Source: Streptomyces deccanensis
Lineage (GTDB): Bacteria; Actinomycetota; Actinomycetes; Streptomycetales; Streptomycetaceae
Direction: 5' to 3'
Assembly (NCBI RefSeq): GCF_022385335.1
Contig: NZ_CP092431.1
Span: forward strand, 3,348,001 to 3,412,000
Length of the DNA stretch: 64,000 nt
The position numbers and the translations under genes were made by a program. Within the stretch, counting starts at the first letter, position 1. Every line of letters starts with the position of its first letter. Shown piece after piece: positions 25,249 through 33,217 of this stretch. The notes under the pieces were generated by a model that ran no database searches, was not told the origin of the DNA, and saw nothing but the letters and a program-made list of their open reading frames with translations.

Positions 25249-25953
25249 CTAGGACTTCTGCCGTACGCGGTGGGCGCGGACCTTGTGGCGGTTGCCGCAG
25301 TGCTCCATCGAGCACCAGCGGCGGCGGCCGGGGCGTGAGGTGTCGACGTAGAGGAGGTAACAGCGGTCGCCGGCGCACATCCGGATCCGCTGCGCGTACG
25401 GCCCGGTGAGGAGGTCGACGGCGTCGCGGGCAACGGTGGACAGGAGTTGCGCGCCGGTCGCCGTACCGTCGGCCCAGCCCCGGGTGCCGTCCGCGCCGAG
25501 CGCCGGGGCCAGCGGGGGACGGGCCGCGGCCTCGTTGACGAGGGCGAGGTCGGCGGTGTCCGCCGCGGCGATGCCCAGCTCGGGGAGCCCGGCGTCGCCG
25601 ACGACCCGCGAGACGGCCGTACGGGTGAGCGCGTCGCGCAGCCGCCGGGCGTACGCCACGTCGTCCGCCGTGACGTGGAGGGCGGGGGGTGTGGGGGTGA
25701 GCCGGGACTGTTCGACCCATGCGACCAGGTCAGCGGGGGTGTGCAGTACCTCGTAGCGGGTCAGGGCGCCGGGGCCGCCGGTGACGAGCAGCTCCAGACA
25801 CAGGGCGCCCGGATCGAACCGGTAGACCTTCCCGGAGTGGGACCGGAGCCGGATGCCACTCGCTTCCGATACTTCCGATACTTCCGGCACTTCTGATGCA
25901 CCCGACACTCCCGACACCCCCTGCGCAGCCGATGCCCTGGACGTCGAACCCAT
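25249..25953 (-). CDS. CGNR zinc-finger (ABATE-type) putative transcription regulator
   Basis: A 234-residue protein with an N-terminal ABATE-like stress-response domain (about 30-180) and a C-terminal CGNR zinc finger (MCAGDRC, then RRRWCSMEHCGNRHKVRAHR) that is expected to bind nucleic acid. Residues about 13-30 are a Ser/Glu/Val repeat coded by six 9-bp units (25864-25917). The ATG lies in the left arm of a 27-bp inverted repeat whose right arm holds the ATG of the VOC gene; only 21 nt separate the start codons, leaving no room for Shine-Dalgarno sequences. TATATT lies 7 nt upstream as a -10 element, so the mRNA is probably leaderless. It is followed by the SRPBCC gene. Confidence 0.85.
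   Translation of the reverse strand: MGSTSRASAAQGVSGVSGASEVPEVSEVSEASGIRLRSHSGKVYRFDPGALCLELLVTGGPGALTRYEVLHTPADLVAWVEQSRLTPTPPALHVTADDVAYARRLRDALTRTAVSRVVGDAGLPELGIAAADTADLALVNEAAARPPLAPALGADGTRGWADGTATGAQLLSTVARDAVDLLTGPYAQRIRMCAGDRCYLLYVDTSRPGRRRWCSMEHCGNRHKVRAHRVRQKS
25864..25917 (-). repeat. 9-bp tandem repeat (6 units) inside the CGNR gene
   Basis: Six consecutive 9-bp units on the + strand (TTCCGATAC twice, TTCCGGCAC, TTCTGATGC, ACCCGACAC, TCCCGACAC). In the gene they encode the low-complexity VSG/ASE/VPE/VSE tripeptides near the N-terminus. Unit number may vary between strains. Confidence 0.8.
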
Positions 25954-25977
25954 GTAACCAATATAACCGGTTACATG
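25951..25977. promoter_or_regulatory. Inverted repeat containing both divergent start codons
   Basis: CATGTAACC - 9 nt - GGTTACATG, perfect 9-bp arms. The left arm contains the ATG of the CGNR gene (read leftward) and the right arm the ATG of the VOC gene. The core holds TATATT for the leftward gene (7 nt from its ATG) and TATAAC for the rightward gene (7 nt from its ATG), so both promoters overlap. A dimeric regulator bound here would cover both -10 elements and both 5' ends. The CGNR protein itself is the obvious candidate, but this is inference. Confidence 0.75.
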
Positions 25978-26439
25978 GCTACGACCACCGCACTGAACTG
26001 GAAACTGGTCATCGACACCCGGGACGCCCAGCCCCTGGCCGACTTCTGGGCCGCGGCGCTCGGCTACGAGGTGGAGGACCCGAGCACCCTGATCACCCAC
26101 CTCCTCGCCACGGGCGACCTCCCCGAGGCAGCCGTGGCCGAGCACAACGGCCACCGCGTCTTCCGCGGCTACGCCGCCGTCCGCCACCCCGAGGACCCGT
26201 ACGACCCCTTCACCGGCATCGGCAAGGGCCGCCGTCTCCTCTTCCAGGACGTCCCCGAACCGAAGACGGTCAAGAACCGCCTGCACATCGACGTCCACGC
26301 GGGCCCCGACGGCCTGGAGGCCCTGGCCGGCCGCCTGGAGACACTGGGCGCCACCCGCGTCGAGGAGTTCGACCGGGGCCCGGCGGGCCACTGGTGGCTG
26401 ATGCGCGACCCGGAGGGCAACGAGTTCTGCGTGGCGTAG
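25975..26439 (+). CDS. VOC (glyoxalase/bleomycin-resistance fold) protein
   Basis: A 154-residue vicinal-oxygen-chelate protein. The first module begins LNWKLVIDTRDAQPLADFWAAALGYEVE and the second RLHIDVHAGPDGLEALAGRLETLGATRVEE, ending in WWLMRDPEGNEFCV, the classic second metal-side strand. Members are glyoxalases, dioxygenases or antibiotic-binding proteins; this subfamily is usually uncharacterised. It starts inside the inverted repeat shared with the CGNR gene and is predicted to be leaderless. Divergent pairing suggests that the CGNR protein controls it in response to a ligand or stress. Confidence 0.88.
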   Translation: MATTTALNWKLVIDTRDAQPLADFWAAALGYEVEDPSTLITHLLATGDLPEAAVAEHNGHRVFRGYAAVRHPEDPYDPFTGIGKGRRLLFQDVPEPKTVKNRLHIDVHAGPDGLEALAGRLETLGATRVEEFDRGPAGHWWLMRDPEGNEFCVA

Positions 26440-26476
26440 CCCGCGTCGGCGCGGGGCGCCGGCCGCGGCGACGGTC

Positions 26477-27067
26477 TCAGCGGGTGCGCAGGCCCCGCAC
26501 CACCAGTTCCACGACCGCCTCGAACTGGGCCTCGATGTCCGGCTGTCCCCAGGCGTAGGCGTAGGAGGGGTCGTGGAAGCGGGCCGTGGCGTGGAAGACG
26601 GCGCGGGCGGTGCCGGCCGGGTCGGTGGGGGCGAACTGCCCGGACTCCACGCCCGAGCGGACGATCCGGGTCAACTGGTCCGTCAACTCGGCGACATGGG
26701 CGCCGACCGCCTCGCCGTTCTCCCCCGCCAGGACCTGGTACGTGGCGAACAACTCGGGGTCGTCGCCCGCCTTGCGGCGCTTGGCCTCGAAGAGCGCGGC
26801 CAGCCAGGAGCGCAGCCGGTCCTCCGGGTCGCGGTCCTCGGCGGCGAGGGCGGTCAGGGTGGCCGTCGTCCGGTCCAGCCAGCGCTTCGTCACCGCCTCG
26901 CGCAGCACCGCCTTCGACCGGAAGTGGCGGTAGACGCTGCCGTGGCTGACGCCGAGCGCGCGGGCCACGTCGACCACGGTGGCCTTGGCGGGCCCGTGGC
27001 GGCGCAGGACCTCCTCGGTCGCTTCGAGGATGCGCTCGGCGGTCAGGGTCTCGGAGGTCGGTGACAT
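26477..27067 (-). CDS. TetR-family transcriptional regulator
   Basis: A 196-residue TetR repressor. The N-terminal helix-turn-helix is clear (ILEATEEVLRRHGPAKATVVDVARALGVSHGSVYRHFRSKAVLREAV, about 13-59), followed by an all-helical ligand domain. It lies 26 nt downstream of the aldo/keto reductase gene on the same strand. No Shine-Dalgarno precedes the ATG; TACGGT 7 nt before it could give a second, leaderless transcript. The large inverted repeat before the reductase gene is its likely operator, which would make the operon autoregulated. The inducer is probably a substrate of the reductase. Confidence 0.92.
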   Translation of the reverse strand: MSPTSETLTAERILEATEEVLRRHGPAKATVVDVARALGVSHGSVYRHFRSKAVLREAVTKRWLDRTTATLTALAAEDRDPEDRLRSWLAALFEAKRRKAGDDPELFATYQVLAGENGEAVGAHVAELTDQLTRIVRSGVESGQFAPTDPAGTARAVFHATARFHDPSYAYAWGQPDIEAQFEAVVELVVRGLRTR

Positions 27068-27093
27068 GGAGGGAACCGTACCCGGCGGCGGGA

Positions 27094-28110
27094 TCAGCGC
27101 TCGCTGTCGAGGTGTGCCATCTGGGCGGCCGGGTAGCGTTCGCCGGCCGCCGCGTCGGCCGGTACGGCGGCCTCGATCGCCGCGAGGTCGGCCGCGTCCA
27201 GGGTCACGTCCAGCGCGCCCAGCGCCTCCGCGAGGCGGTCCCGGCGGCGGGCCCCGACGAGCGGGACGATGTCCTCCCCGCGCGAGAGCACCCAGGCGAT
27301 CGCGATCTGGGCCACCGACGCCCCCTTCTGCTCGGCGATCTTCCGCAGGGCGTCGACCAGGTCCAGGTTGTGCTGGAGGTTCTCCCCCTGGAAGCGGGGC
27401 GAGAAGGACCGGAAGTCCCCCGGCGCCAACTGCCGGTCGCGGGTGAAGTGGCCGGAGATCAGCCCGCGGGAGAGGACGCCGTACGCGGTGACCGCGATGC
27501 CCAGTTCGCGCGCGGTCGGCAGGATCTCCCCCTCGATGCCGCGCGAGATGAGGGAGTACTCGATCTGGAGGTCCGTGATCGGGGCCGTGGCGGCGGCGCG
27601 GCGGATCGTCTCCGCGCCCACCTCGCTCAGGCCGATGTGGCGGACATACCCCTTCTCGACCAGGTCGGCGATCGCACCGACCGTCTCCTCGATCGGCACG
27701 TCGGGGTCGACCCGCGCGATCCGGTAGACGTCGATGTGGTCGGTGCCGAGGCGCTGGAGGGAGTAGGCGGCGAAGTTCCGCACGGCCGCCGGGCGGCCGT
27801 CGTAGCCGGACCAGCCGCCGTCCGCGTCGCGCAGCGCGCCGAACTTGACGCTGGTCAGGGCCTGCTCCCGGTGGGCCGCGGGCGCGGTGCGCAGGGCCTC
27901 GCCGATCAGCAGTTCGTTGTGGCCCATGCCGTAGAAGTCGCCGGTGTCCAGCAGGGTGACCCCGGCTTCGAGGGCCGCGTGGATCGTCGCGAGGGACTCG
28001 GCCCGGTCGGCGCCCGCGTACAGCGCGGACATGCCCATGCAGCCGAGGCCGAGGGCGGAGACCTGGGGGCCGGTGGATCCGAGGGTGCGGGTCTGCATCG
28101 TCGTCGTCAT
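27094..28110 (-). CDS. Aldo/keto reductase
   Basis: An NADPH-dependent (alpha/beta)8-barrel oxidoreductase of 338 residues, acting on aldehydes or ketones in the cytoplasm. Catalytic residues are visible: Asp and Tyr in LLDTGDFYGMGHNELLIGEAL (about 55-75), Lys in TSVKFGAL (about 90), and His in VDPDVPIEET with the preceding HIDVYRIAR. QIEYSLISRGIE and AYGVLSRGLISG follow as usual. The ATG at 28110 has GGAGG only 1 nt away, and an ATG 12 nt downstream is an alternative. It is the first gene of an operon with tetR and is preceded by a 15-bp-arm operator. Confidence 0.92.
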   Translation of the reverse strand: MTTTMQTRTLGSTGPQVSALGLGCMGMSALYAGADRAESLATIHAALEAGVTLLDTGDFYGMGHNELLIGEALRTAPAAHREQALTSVKFGALRDADGGWSGYDGRPAAVRNFAAYSLQRLGTDHIDVYRIARVDPDVPIEETVGAIADLVEKGYVRHIGLSEVGAETIRRAAATAPITDLQIEYSLISRGIEGEILPTARELGIAVTAYGVLSRGLISGHFTRDRQLAPGDFRSFSPRFQGENLQHNLDLVDALRKIAEQKGASVAQIAIAWVLSRGEDIVPLVGARRRDRLAEALGALDVTLDAADLAAIEAAVPADAAAGERYPAAQMAHLDSER

Positions 28111-28118
28111 GCCTCCAC

Positions 28119-28170
28119 GATGACATGACAGCTGACAGATTTCAATATCTGTCAGCTGTCACTTGTCATC
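28119..28170. promoter_or_regulatory. Large nested operator upstream of AKR-tetR
   Basis: Inner inverted repeat TGACAGCTGACAGAT (28126-28140), 6-nt spacer, and its exact reverse complement (28147-28161). An outer pair, GATGACA (28119-28125) and TGTCATC (28164-28170), extends it with a 2-nt offset on one side. Each inner arm itself holds TGACAG twice. TTGAAA on the - strand falls in the spacer and may be the -35 element, so a bound repressor would block transcription of the reductase operon. The TetR protein encoded by the second gene is the likely ligand. Confidence 0.75.
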
Positions 28171-28220
28171 CCGGTCGGCCGCCGCTCACCCCCGCAGCTC
28201 AGAGGCTCTCTGCGTTGCCG

Positions 28221-29189
28221 TCAGCCCTGTCGCAGCGGTATCGCCAGGTCCACCACCTGGCGGCCCTTCGGGAAGGCCCCCGTCGACCTCGCCTGCCCCG
28301 TCAGCAGGTCGACGCTGAACAGGCGCGCCCCCGTCACCGCGTACCCGGCGTTCCCCCCGCTCCTCGCCGAGCCGTAGATGTCGAACCCGGTGTTCAGCGG
28401 GGCGTCGACGCCGAGCTTGCCCGTGGGGGCGAGGTTGCCCGCGTTGGCCGGGGACTGGACGGAGATCTGGTCCTGCGCGGTGTCGAGGTCGAAGAGGGTG
28501 GTCGCGGTGGCGGCGTCGAGATCGTTGTTCGTGTACGCCGCCCCGGTCACCCCGCGCGCGGTGACCCCGGCCGTGGCGGGCGGCACCGGCGGGTTGGTGA
28601 GGACACCGTCGACGGCCGTGGCGCCGGCGGCCGGGGCACCCTGGGGGTCGTCCAGGTTGTGGCGGAGGCTCTGCCCGGTGTCGCTGATCACCCGCAGGCG
28701 GTTGGCGGCGGGGTTGAAGTCGACGCCGTACGCCGTGCCCTGGAGGGCGACGGTGAGCTGGGAGACCTTGGTGGCCTTGGCGCCCACCTCGCGGAGGGTG
28801 TAGACGCCGCCCTTGTCGCCGACGCCGTACAGCTTGTTGTTCTGGACGCGGTAGTCGATGCCGACGAGCCTGGTGTCGTCCTTGAGGCCGCGGACCCTGC
28901 CGAGCGGGACGGCGGCGCCGGGCTTGTCGACGCCGAAGACGACGAGCCGCTGGTCGGCGGTGAGCCCGACGGCCTTCAGCCCGCCGGGCACCTTCGCGCC
29001 ACGGCCGAGGATTCCGCCCTTGGACTCGACTTCGGCCCCGGAGCCCGAGGAGCCGCTCGCCGAGACCCCCATGGACGCCGCCGATCCGCGCGACACGTCG
29101 GATCCCCCCAGTGCCCCGGTTCCGACGGCACCGACCGTCCCGATCGCCACCGCCATGGTCAGTACGCCGATGACCGCTTGCTTGCGCAT
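28221..29189 (-). CDS. Secreted DUF4394-domain protein
   Basis: A 322-residue exported protein. The N-terminus is a Sec signal (MRKQAVIGVLTMAVAIGTV, AVGTGALG), followed by a Ser/Gly-rich segment (about 30-60) and then the DUF4394 beta-propeller-like domain (AVGLTADQRLVVFGVDKPG, LVGIDYRVQNNKLYGVGD, GVDFNPAANRLRVISDTGQSLRHNLDD, AYTNNDLDAATATTLFDLDTAQDQI). The function of the family is unknown. The ATG at 29189 is chosen for the signal peptide, with GGGGG upstream; the open frame extends further but that part is Arg/Pro-rich and unlike a protein start. It is transcribed alone, divergent from the nuclease-fold gene. Confidence 0.85.
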   Translation of the reverse strand: MRKQAVIGVLTMAVAIGTVGAVGTGALGGSDVSRGSAASMGVSASGSSGSGAEVESKGGILGRGAKVPGGLKAVGLTADQRLVVFGVDKPGAAVPLGRVRGLKDDTRLVGIDYRVQNNKLYGVGDKGGVYTLREVGAKATKVSQLTVALQGTAYGVDFNPAANRLRVISDTGQSLRHNLDDPQGAPAAGATAVDGVLTNPPVPPATAGVTARGVTGAAYTNNDLDAATATTLFDLDTAQDQISVQSPANAGNLAPTGKLGVDAPLNTGFDIYGSARSGGNAGYAVTGARLFSVDLLTGQARSTGAFPKGRQVVDLAIPLRQG

Positions 29190-29404
29190 GAACGCCCCCG
29201 TGAAGATGCGCGGCCCGCCCTCTGCGGGCCGTGTGCCTCTCCTTCGGAACCGGCGGGGGTCCGGATTGGTGGGTCGTAGGAGATTTTTTCCGGAACCACC
29301 GAAGTTCCCCCGACGCTCCCTTGGACACCATTCATCCGCTCTCGGACAATGCGAGATGTCCGCTGTCGGCCCCTTCACCGGCCGCGCGGCCCTCAGGAGG
29401 GCGT

Positions 29405-30517
29405 ATGACCATCCGAATCGCCACCTTCAACGCCGAGAACCTCTTCTGCCGACCGACGGTGTTCGGCCTCGACGGCGACGAACGGCGCAGGGAGATCCTG
29501 GACGACTTCAACGAACTGGTCGGCCTCCTGGACAAGGAGATCTACCAGGAGGCGGACAGGGAGCGGATCGCCGAACTGATCGTCAAGCACGACGCGCACG
29601 ACGCGCGGGCGGACGACCGGCCGTTCTTCGTCAACCAGCCCCGGGGCGGCGCCAAGCTCTACACGGTCCCCGCGTCAGGAGGCCCGACCGTCAAGATCGT
29701 CGCCAAGGGGCGCCCCAAGTGGTCGGGGTGGGCCGAGCTGCGGCGGGACGACATCGGGTGGGCGGCCGTGGAGAACACCGCCCGAGTGATGGCCGAGGTG
29801 GACGCGGACATCCTGCTCACCGTCGAGGTCGAGGACCGGCTCACCCTGGACCGCTTCAACACCCAGGTGCTGGGCGGCGCGGTGGGAGGCACCCCGTATC
29901 CGTTCAACCTGCTCGTCGACGGCAACGACAGCCGTGGCATCGACGTCGGCATCCTCAGCCGGTTCCCGATCACGTCCGTGCGGTCGCACATCTTCGATCC
30001 CGGCGCGAACGGCCGGCCGGTGTTCAGCCGTGACTGCCCCGAGTTCGAGGTCGAGGTCGCCGGTGAACCGCTGTGGATCCTCGGCAACCACTTCAAGAGC
30101 AAGGGCTTCGGCAACGCCGCCGAGAACGACAGACGCCGCAAGGCGCAGGCCACGAGGGTCAGGGAGATCTACGAGGCGGCGCTCGCACGCTCCCCACGGG
30201 TCGTCGTGGCCGGAGACCTCAACGACTCCCTCGCGAGCCCCCCGATCAGACTCCTCCTCGACGCGGGCCTGCGCGAGGCCATGACGCACGACAGCTACGG
30301 CGCCCAGCCCCCGGGCACCCACGGCACCGGCAAGCGCGACGAGCAGAAGCTCGACTACCTCATGTTCAGCCCGGAGTTGTGGGACCGGGTGACGCACGTG
30401 GGCGTGGAGCGCCGTGGCATATGGGCCCCGAGAACCTTCGAGTCCTTCACCACGGTCACCTCCAAGACCGACCAGGCCTCCGACCACGCGGCCCTGTTCG
30501 CCGACGTGGACCTGTAA
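29405..30517 (+). CDS. Endonuclease/exonuclease/phosphatase-fold hydrolase
   Basis: A 370-residue member of the EEP superfamily (DNase I, phosphodiesterase and inositol phosphatase fold). Metal and catalytic residues appear in order: IATFNAENLF at the N-terminus (Asn), TVEVEDRLTLDRFN (Glu, about 139), GIDVGILSRFPI (about 180), ILGNHFKSKGFG (His), VVVAGDLNDSLASPP (Asp-x-Asn, about 268-280) and the final SDHAALFADVDL (Asp-His). No signal peptide is seen, so it is probably cytoplasmic. The ATG has AGGAGG 4-5 nt upstream. The substrate, nucleic acid or phosphoester, cannot be told. Confidence 0.88.
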   Translation: MTIRIATFNAENLFCRPTVFGLDGDERRREILDDFNELVGLLDKEIYQEADRERIAELIVKHDAHDARADDRPFFVNQPRGGAKLYTVPASGGPTVKIVAKGRPKWSGWAELRRDDIGWAAVENTARVMAEVDADILLTVEVEDRLTLDRFNTQVLGGAVGGTPYPFNLLVDGNDSRGIDVGILSRFPITSVRSHIFDPGANGRPVFSRDCPEFEVEVAGEPLWILGNHFKSKGFGNAAENDRRRKAQATRVREIYEAALARSPRVVVAGDLNDSLASPPIRLLLDAGLREAMTHDSYGAQPPGTHGTGKRDEQKLDYLMFSPELWDRVTHVGVERRGIWAPRTFESFTTVTSKTDQASDHAALFADVDL

Positions 30518-30523
30518 ACGCCG

Positions 30524-30562
30524 AGTTCCCCGGCCCCGTAAGGGGCGCGGGGAACTGCGCGA
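30524..30562. terminator. Hairpin and dispersed repeat copy between convergent genes
   Basis: AGTTCCCC at 30524 pairs with GGGGAACT at 30549-30556, with an inner CCCC/GGGG pair and a GTAA loop. The right arm is a copy of the dispersed unit (core GGGGCGCGGGGAACTGCGCG, 30542-30561). It begins 6 nt after the stop of the EEP hydrolase gene and is the likely terminator for that gene. Confidence 0.7.
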
Positions 30563-30599
30563 CCAGCCACGAACGACCCGCGGCCGGCCCTCAACCCGA

Positions 30600-30617
30600 G
30601 CCAGGCAGACGCCTGGC
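30600..30617. terminator. Small hairpin downstream of glyS
   Basis: GCCAGGC, AGAC loop, GCCTGGC, lying 11 nt beyond the glyS stop in the direction of its transcription. It is short but perfect and could act as the glyS-side terminator together with the larger hairpin at 30524. Confidence 0.5.
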
Positions 30618-30628
30618 CCTAAAAACGC

Positions 30629-32011
30629 CTACGCGCCCACGAGCCGAGCCGCCAGGTACCCCTCGATCTGGTCGAGAGACACCCGCTCCTGCTTCATCGA
30701 GTCCCGCTCCCGCACGGTCACCGCGTTGTCGTCGAGCGTGTCGAAGTCCACCGTCACGCAGTACGGCGTACCGATCTCGTCCTGGCGGCGGTAACGCCGC
30801 CCGATCGCACCCGCGTCGTCGAACTCGATGTTCCAGTTCTGCCGCAGCGCCGTCGCGAGCCCCTTCGCCTTCGGGGACAGCTCGGGGTTGCGGGACAGCG
30901 GGAGGACCGCCACCTTCACCGGGGCGATGCGGTGGTCGAGGCGCAGCACCGTCCGCTTCTCCAGCTTGCCCTTGGCGTTGGGCGCCTCGTCCTCGGTGTA
31001 CGCGTCGAGGAGGAACGCCAGCATCGTGCGGCCGACACCGGCGGCCGGCTCGATGACGTACGGCGTGTAGCGCTCGCCCGCCTCCTGGTCGTAGTACGAC
31101 AGGTCCTGGCCGGAGGCCTTGGAGTGCGCGCCGAGGTCGTAGTCGGTGCGGTTGGCGACGCCCTCCAGCTCACCCCACTCGCTGCCGCCGAACTGGAAGC
31201 GGTACTCGATGTCGGCGGTGCGCTTGGAGTAGTGCGAGAGCTTCTCCTGCGGGTGCTCGAACCACCGCATGTTCTCTTCGCGCAGACCCAGGCCGGTGTA
31301 CCAGTTCCACCGCTCCTGCATCCAGTACTCCTGCCACTTCTCGTCCTCGCCCGGCTTGACGAAGAACTCCATCTCCATCTGCTCGAACTCGCGGGTGCGG
31401 AAGATGAAGTTGCCGGGCGTGATCTCGTTGCGGAAGGACTTGCCCACCTGGGCGATGCCGAACGGCGGCTTGCGGCGCGAAGTGGTCTGCACCTGGGCGA
31501 AGTTGGTGAAGATGCCCTGGGCGGTCTCGGGACGCAGGTAGGCGATGGAGCCGGTGTCCTGCGTGGGGCCGAGGTGGGTGGAGAGCAGACCCGAGAACTG
31601 CTTGGGCTCGGTGAACTGGCCCTTGTTGCCGCAGTTGGGGCAGTTGATGTCGGCCAGGCCGTTCGCCGGGGCGTAGCCCTTCTTCTCCTCGTACCCCTCT
31701 TCCAGGTGGTCCGCGCGGTACCGCTTGTGGCACGCGGTGCACTCGGTGAGCGGGTCGGAGAAGGTGGCGACGTGGCCGGAGGCCACCCAGACCTCGGAGG
31801 CCAGGATGACGGACGAGTCGATACCGACCACGTCCTCGCGCGACGTCACCATGTAGCGCCACCACTGACGCTTGATGTTCTCCTTGAGCTCGACACCCAG
31901 CGGTCCGTAGTCCCAGGCGGCACGCTGGCCGCCGTAGATCTCGCTGCACGGGAATACGAAGCCACGGCGCTTGCTCAGGCTGACGATGGTGTCGATCTTG
32001 TCGGCGGCCAC
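30629..32011 (-). CDS. glyS: Glycyl-tRNA synthetase (alpha2 type)
   Basis: A class II aminoacyl-tRNA synthetase that charges tRNA-Gly in the cytoplasm. The 460-residue length and single-chain form match the eukaryote/actinobacterial homodimeric type, not the alpha2-beta2 enzyme. Motifs are [27 protein letters not shown] at the N-terminus, zinc-like C-x2-C pairs ([16 protein letters not shown], about 93-130), motif 2 ([33 protein letters not shown], about 192-224) and motif 3 ([18 protein letters not shown]). The C-terminal anticodon-binding domain begins near [10 protein letters not shown]. The start is GTG (AADKIDTI). No T-box is visible upstream. Confidence 0.97.
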   Translation of the reverse strand: MAADKIDTIVSLSKRRGFVFPCSEIYGGQRAAWDYGPLGVELKENIKRQWWRYMVTSREDVVGIDSSVILASEVWVASGHVATFSDPLTECTACHKRYRADHLEEGYEEKKGYAPANGLADINCPNCGNKGQFTEPKQFSGLLSTHLGPTQDTGSIAYLRPETAQGIFTNFAQVQTTSRRKPPFGIAQVGKSFRNEITPGNFIFRTREFEQMEMEFFVKPGEDEKWQEYWMQERWNWYTGLGLREENMRWFEHPQEKLSHYSKRTADIEYRFQFGGSEWGELEGVANRTDYDLGAHSKASGQDLSYYDQEAGERYTPYVIEPAAGVGRTMLAFLLDAYTEDEAPNAKGKLEKRTVLRLDHRIAPVKVAVLPLSRNPELSPKAKGLATALRQNWNIEFDDAGAIGRRYRRQDEIGTPYCVTVDFDTLDDNAVTVRERDSMKQERVSLDQIEGYLAARLVGA

Positions 32012-32189
32012 GGTGCTCTCTTCATTACGACGACGGGCGACGAAGCGATGCGCTCCTGGAGGAAGCGGACGCGCTTCAGAGCGAATGCTTCAGGTTACCG
32101 GCGGGGCGGCCCCTCGGATCAAATCGGTTCGGGGAAGGAGACGGCCGAGAGCGGACAAAGGCCTTACCTTGGGCTTACCACCAGGCTTG

Positions 32190-32219
32190 TTGACAATCGT
32201 TTCCAGACAAGATGAAAAT
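32190..32219 (+). promoter_or_regulatory. Putative promoter of znuA, overlapping Zur boxes
   Basis: TTGACA (32190-32195), 18 nt, GAAAAT (32214-32219). The predicted transcription start falls at or next to the ATG at 32227. Zur box 1 covers the -35 element and Zur box 2 the -10 element, which fits simple repression when zinc is plentiful. Confidence 0.5.
32191..32205. promoter_or_regulatory. Zur box 1 (weaker)
   Basis: TGACAATCGTTTCCA matches 11 of 15 positions of the Streptomyces Zur consensus TGAAAATGATTTTCA as I recall it. It overlaps the -35 element of the znuA promoter and is 22 nt (about two helix turns) from the stronger box. Confidence 0.55.
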
Positions 32220-32227
32220 GACTGTCA
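32213..32227. promoter_or_regulatory. Zur box 2 (strong)
   Basis: TGAAAATGACTGTCA matches 13 of 15 positions of the recalled Zur consensus TGAAAATGATTTTCA. It overlaps the predicted -10 element, includes two upstream ATG codons, and ends at the first base of the preferred znuA start. Confidence 0.75.
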
Positions 32228-33189
32228 TGAACGCAGTACGACGACGACTTCTGATACCCGCGGCGGCGACCGCGGCCGCCGCCCTCGGGCTCACCACTCT
32301 CACGGCCTGCGGTGGCGACACCGCCGCCGCGGGCAACACCGACAAGTTCGACGTCGTCGCGTCGTTCTACCCGATGGCCTTCCTCGCCGAGCAGATCGGC
32401 GGGAAGCACGTGAACGTCACCAGTCTGACCCAGCCCGGTCAGGAGCCGCACGACCTGGAGATCAGCGCCAAGCAGACGGCCGCGCTCCAGGAGTCGGACG
32501 CCGTGCTCTACCTCAAGGGCCTGCAGCCCTCCGTCGACGAGGCGATCGAGCAGTCCGGCCACGAGACGAAGATCGACGCCGCGACGCTGACCACCATGGA
32601 GCACCACGGCAACGAGGTCGGCGGCCACTCGGCCGAGCACGACGACCACGAGAACGAGGAGCTGGAGGGCAAGGACCCCCACGTCTGGCTCGACCCCGTG
32701 AAGTACGCCGAGGTCGCCAAGGGTGTCGGCGCCGCCTTCGAGAAGGCCGACCCGGACCACGCGGACACCTACAAGACCAACACCGAGGCCCTGGTCGAGA
32801 AGCTGGGCGCGCTGAACGACCAGTTCACCAACGGTCTGAAGAACACCGACACCAAGGTCTTCATCACCACCCACGCCGCCTTCGGCTACCTCGCCGAGCG
32901 CTACGGCCTCACCGAGGAGGCCATCTCCGGTCTCGACCCCGAGTCCGAGCCGAGTGCCGCCCGGGTCAAGGATCTTGAGAAGATGGCGAAGGCCGACGGT
33001 GTGACCACGGTGTTCTACGAGACACTGGTCAGCGACAAGACCGCGAAGACCATCGCCGCCGACGCGAACCTCAAGACCGACGTCCTCGACCCGATCGAGG
33101 GCATCACCGACAAGTCGCGCGGCAAGGACTACTTCGCGGTCCAGGAAGCCAACCTCAAGGCCCTCCAGGCGGCCCTGGGAGCCAAGTGA
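32227..33189 (+). CDS. znuA: Zinc ABC transporter substrate-binding lipoprotein
   Basis: The extracellular zinc-binding component (cluster A-I/ZnuA family, 320 residues) of the uptake system encoded with the next two genes. A lipoprotein signal (RRRLLIPAAATAAAALG, lipobox LTAC with the Cys near residue 29) precedes the domain VVASFYPMAFLAEQIGG. Zinc ligands include His in GQEPHDLEIS and DPHVWLDP, His in TTHAAFGYLAERYG and the late Asp region. A His/Glu/Asp-rich loop (about 120-150; EHHGNEVGGHSAEHDDHENE) is typical of zinc-specific members. The ATG at 32227 is preferred because Zur box 2 covers the two earlier in-frame ATGs (32212 and 32218); none has a Shine-Dalgarno. Confidence 0.95.
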   Translation: MNAVRRRLLIPAAATAAAALGLTTLTACGGDTAAAGNTDKFDVVASFYPMAFLAEQIGGKHVNVTSLTQPGQEPHDLEISAKQTAALQESDAVLYLKGLQPSVDEAIEQSGHETKIDAATLTTMEHHGNEVGGHSAEHDDHENEELEGKDPHVWLDPVKYAEVAKGVGAAFEKADPDHADTYKTNTEALVEKLGALNDQFTNGLKNTDTKVFITTHAAFGYLAERYGLTEEAISGLDPESEPSAARVKDLEKMAKADGVTTVFYETLVSDKTAKTIAADANLKTDVLDPIEGITDKSRGKDYFAVQEANLKALQAALGAK

Positions 33190-33217
33190 CCTTGTTGATC
33201 ATCCGGAGGCAGCAGGC

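Noticed and set aside
32012..32189. T-box or other tRNA-sensing leader before glyS
   Set aside because: No specifier loop, T-box sequence or terminator/antiterminator pair is visible, and Streptomyces glyS is not known to me as T-box controlled.
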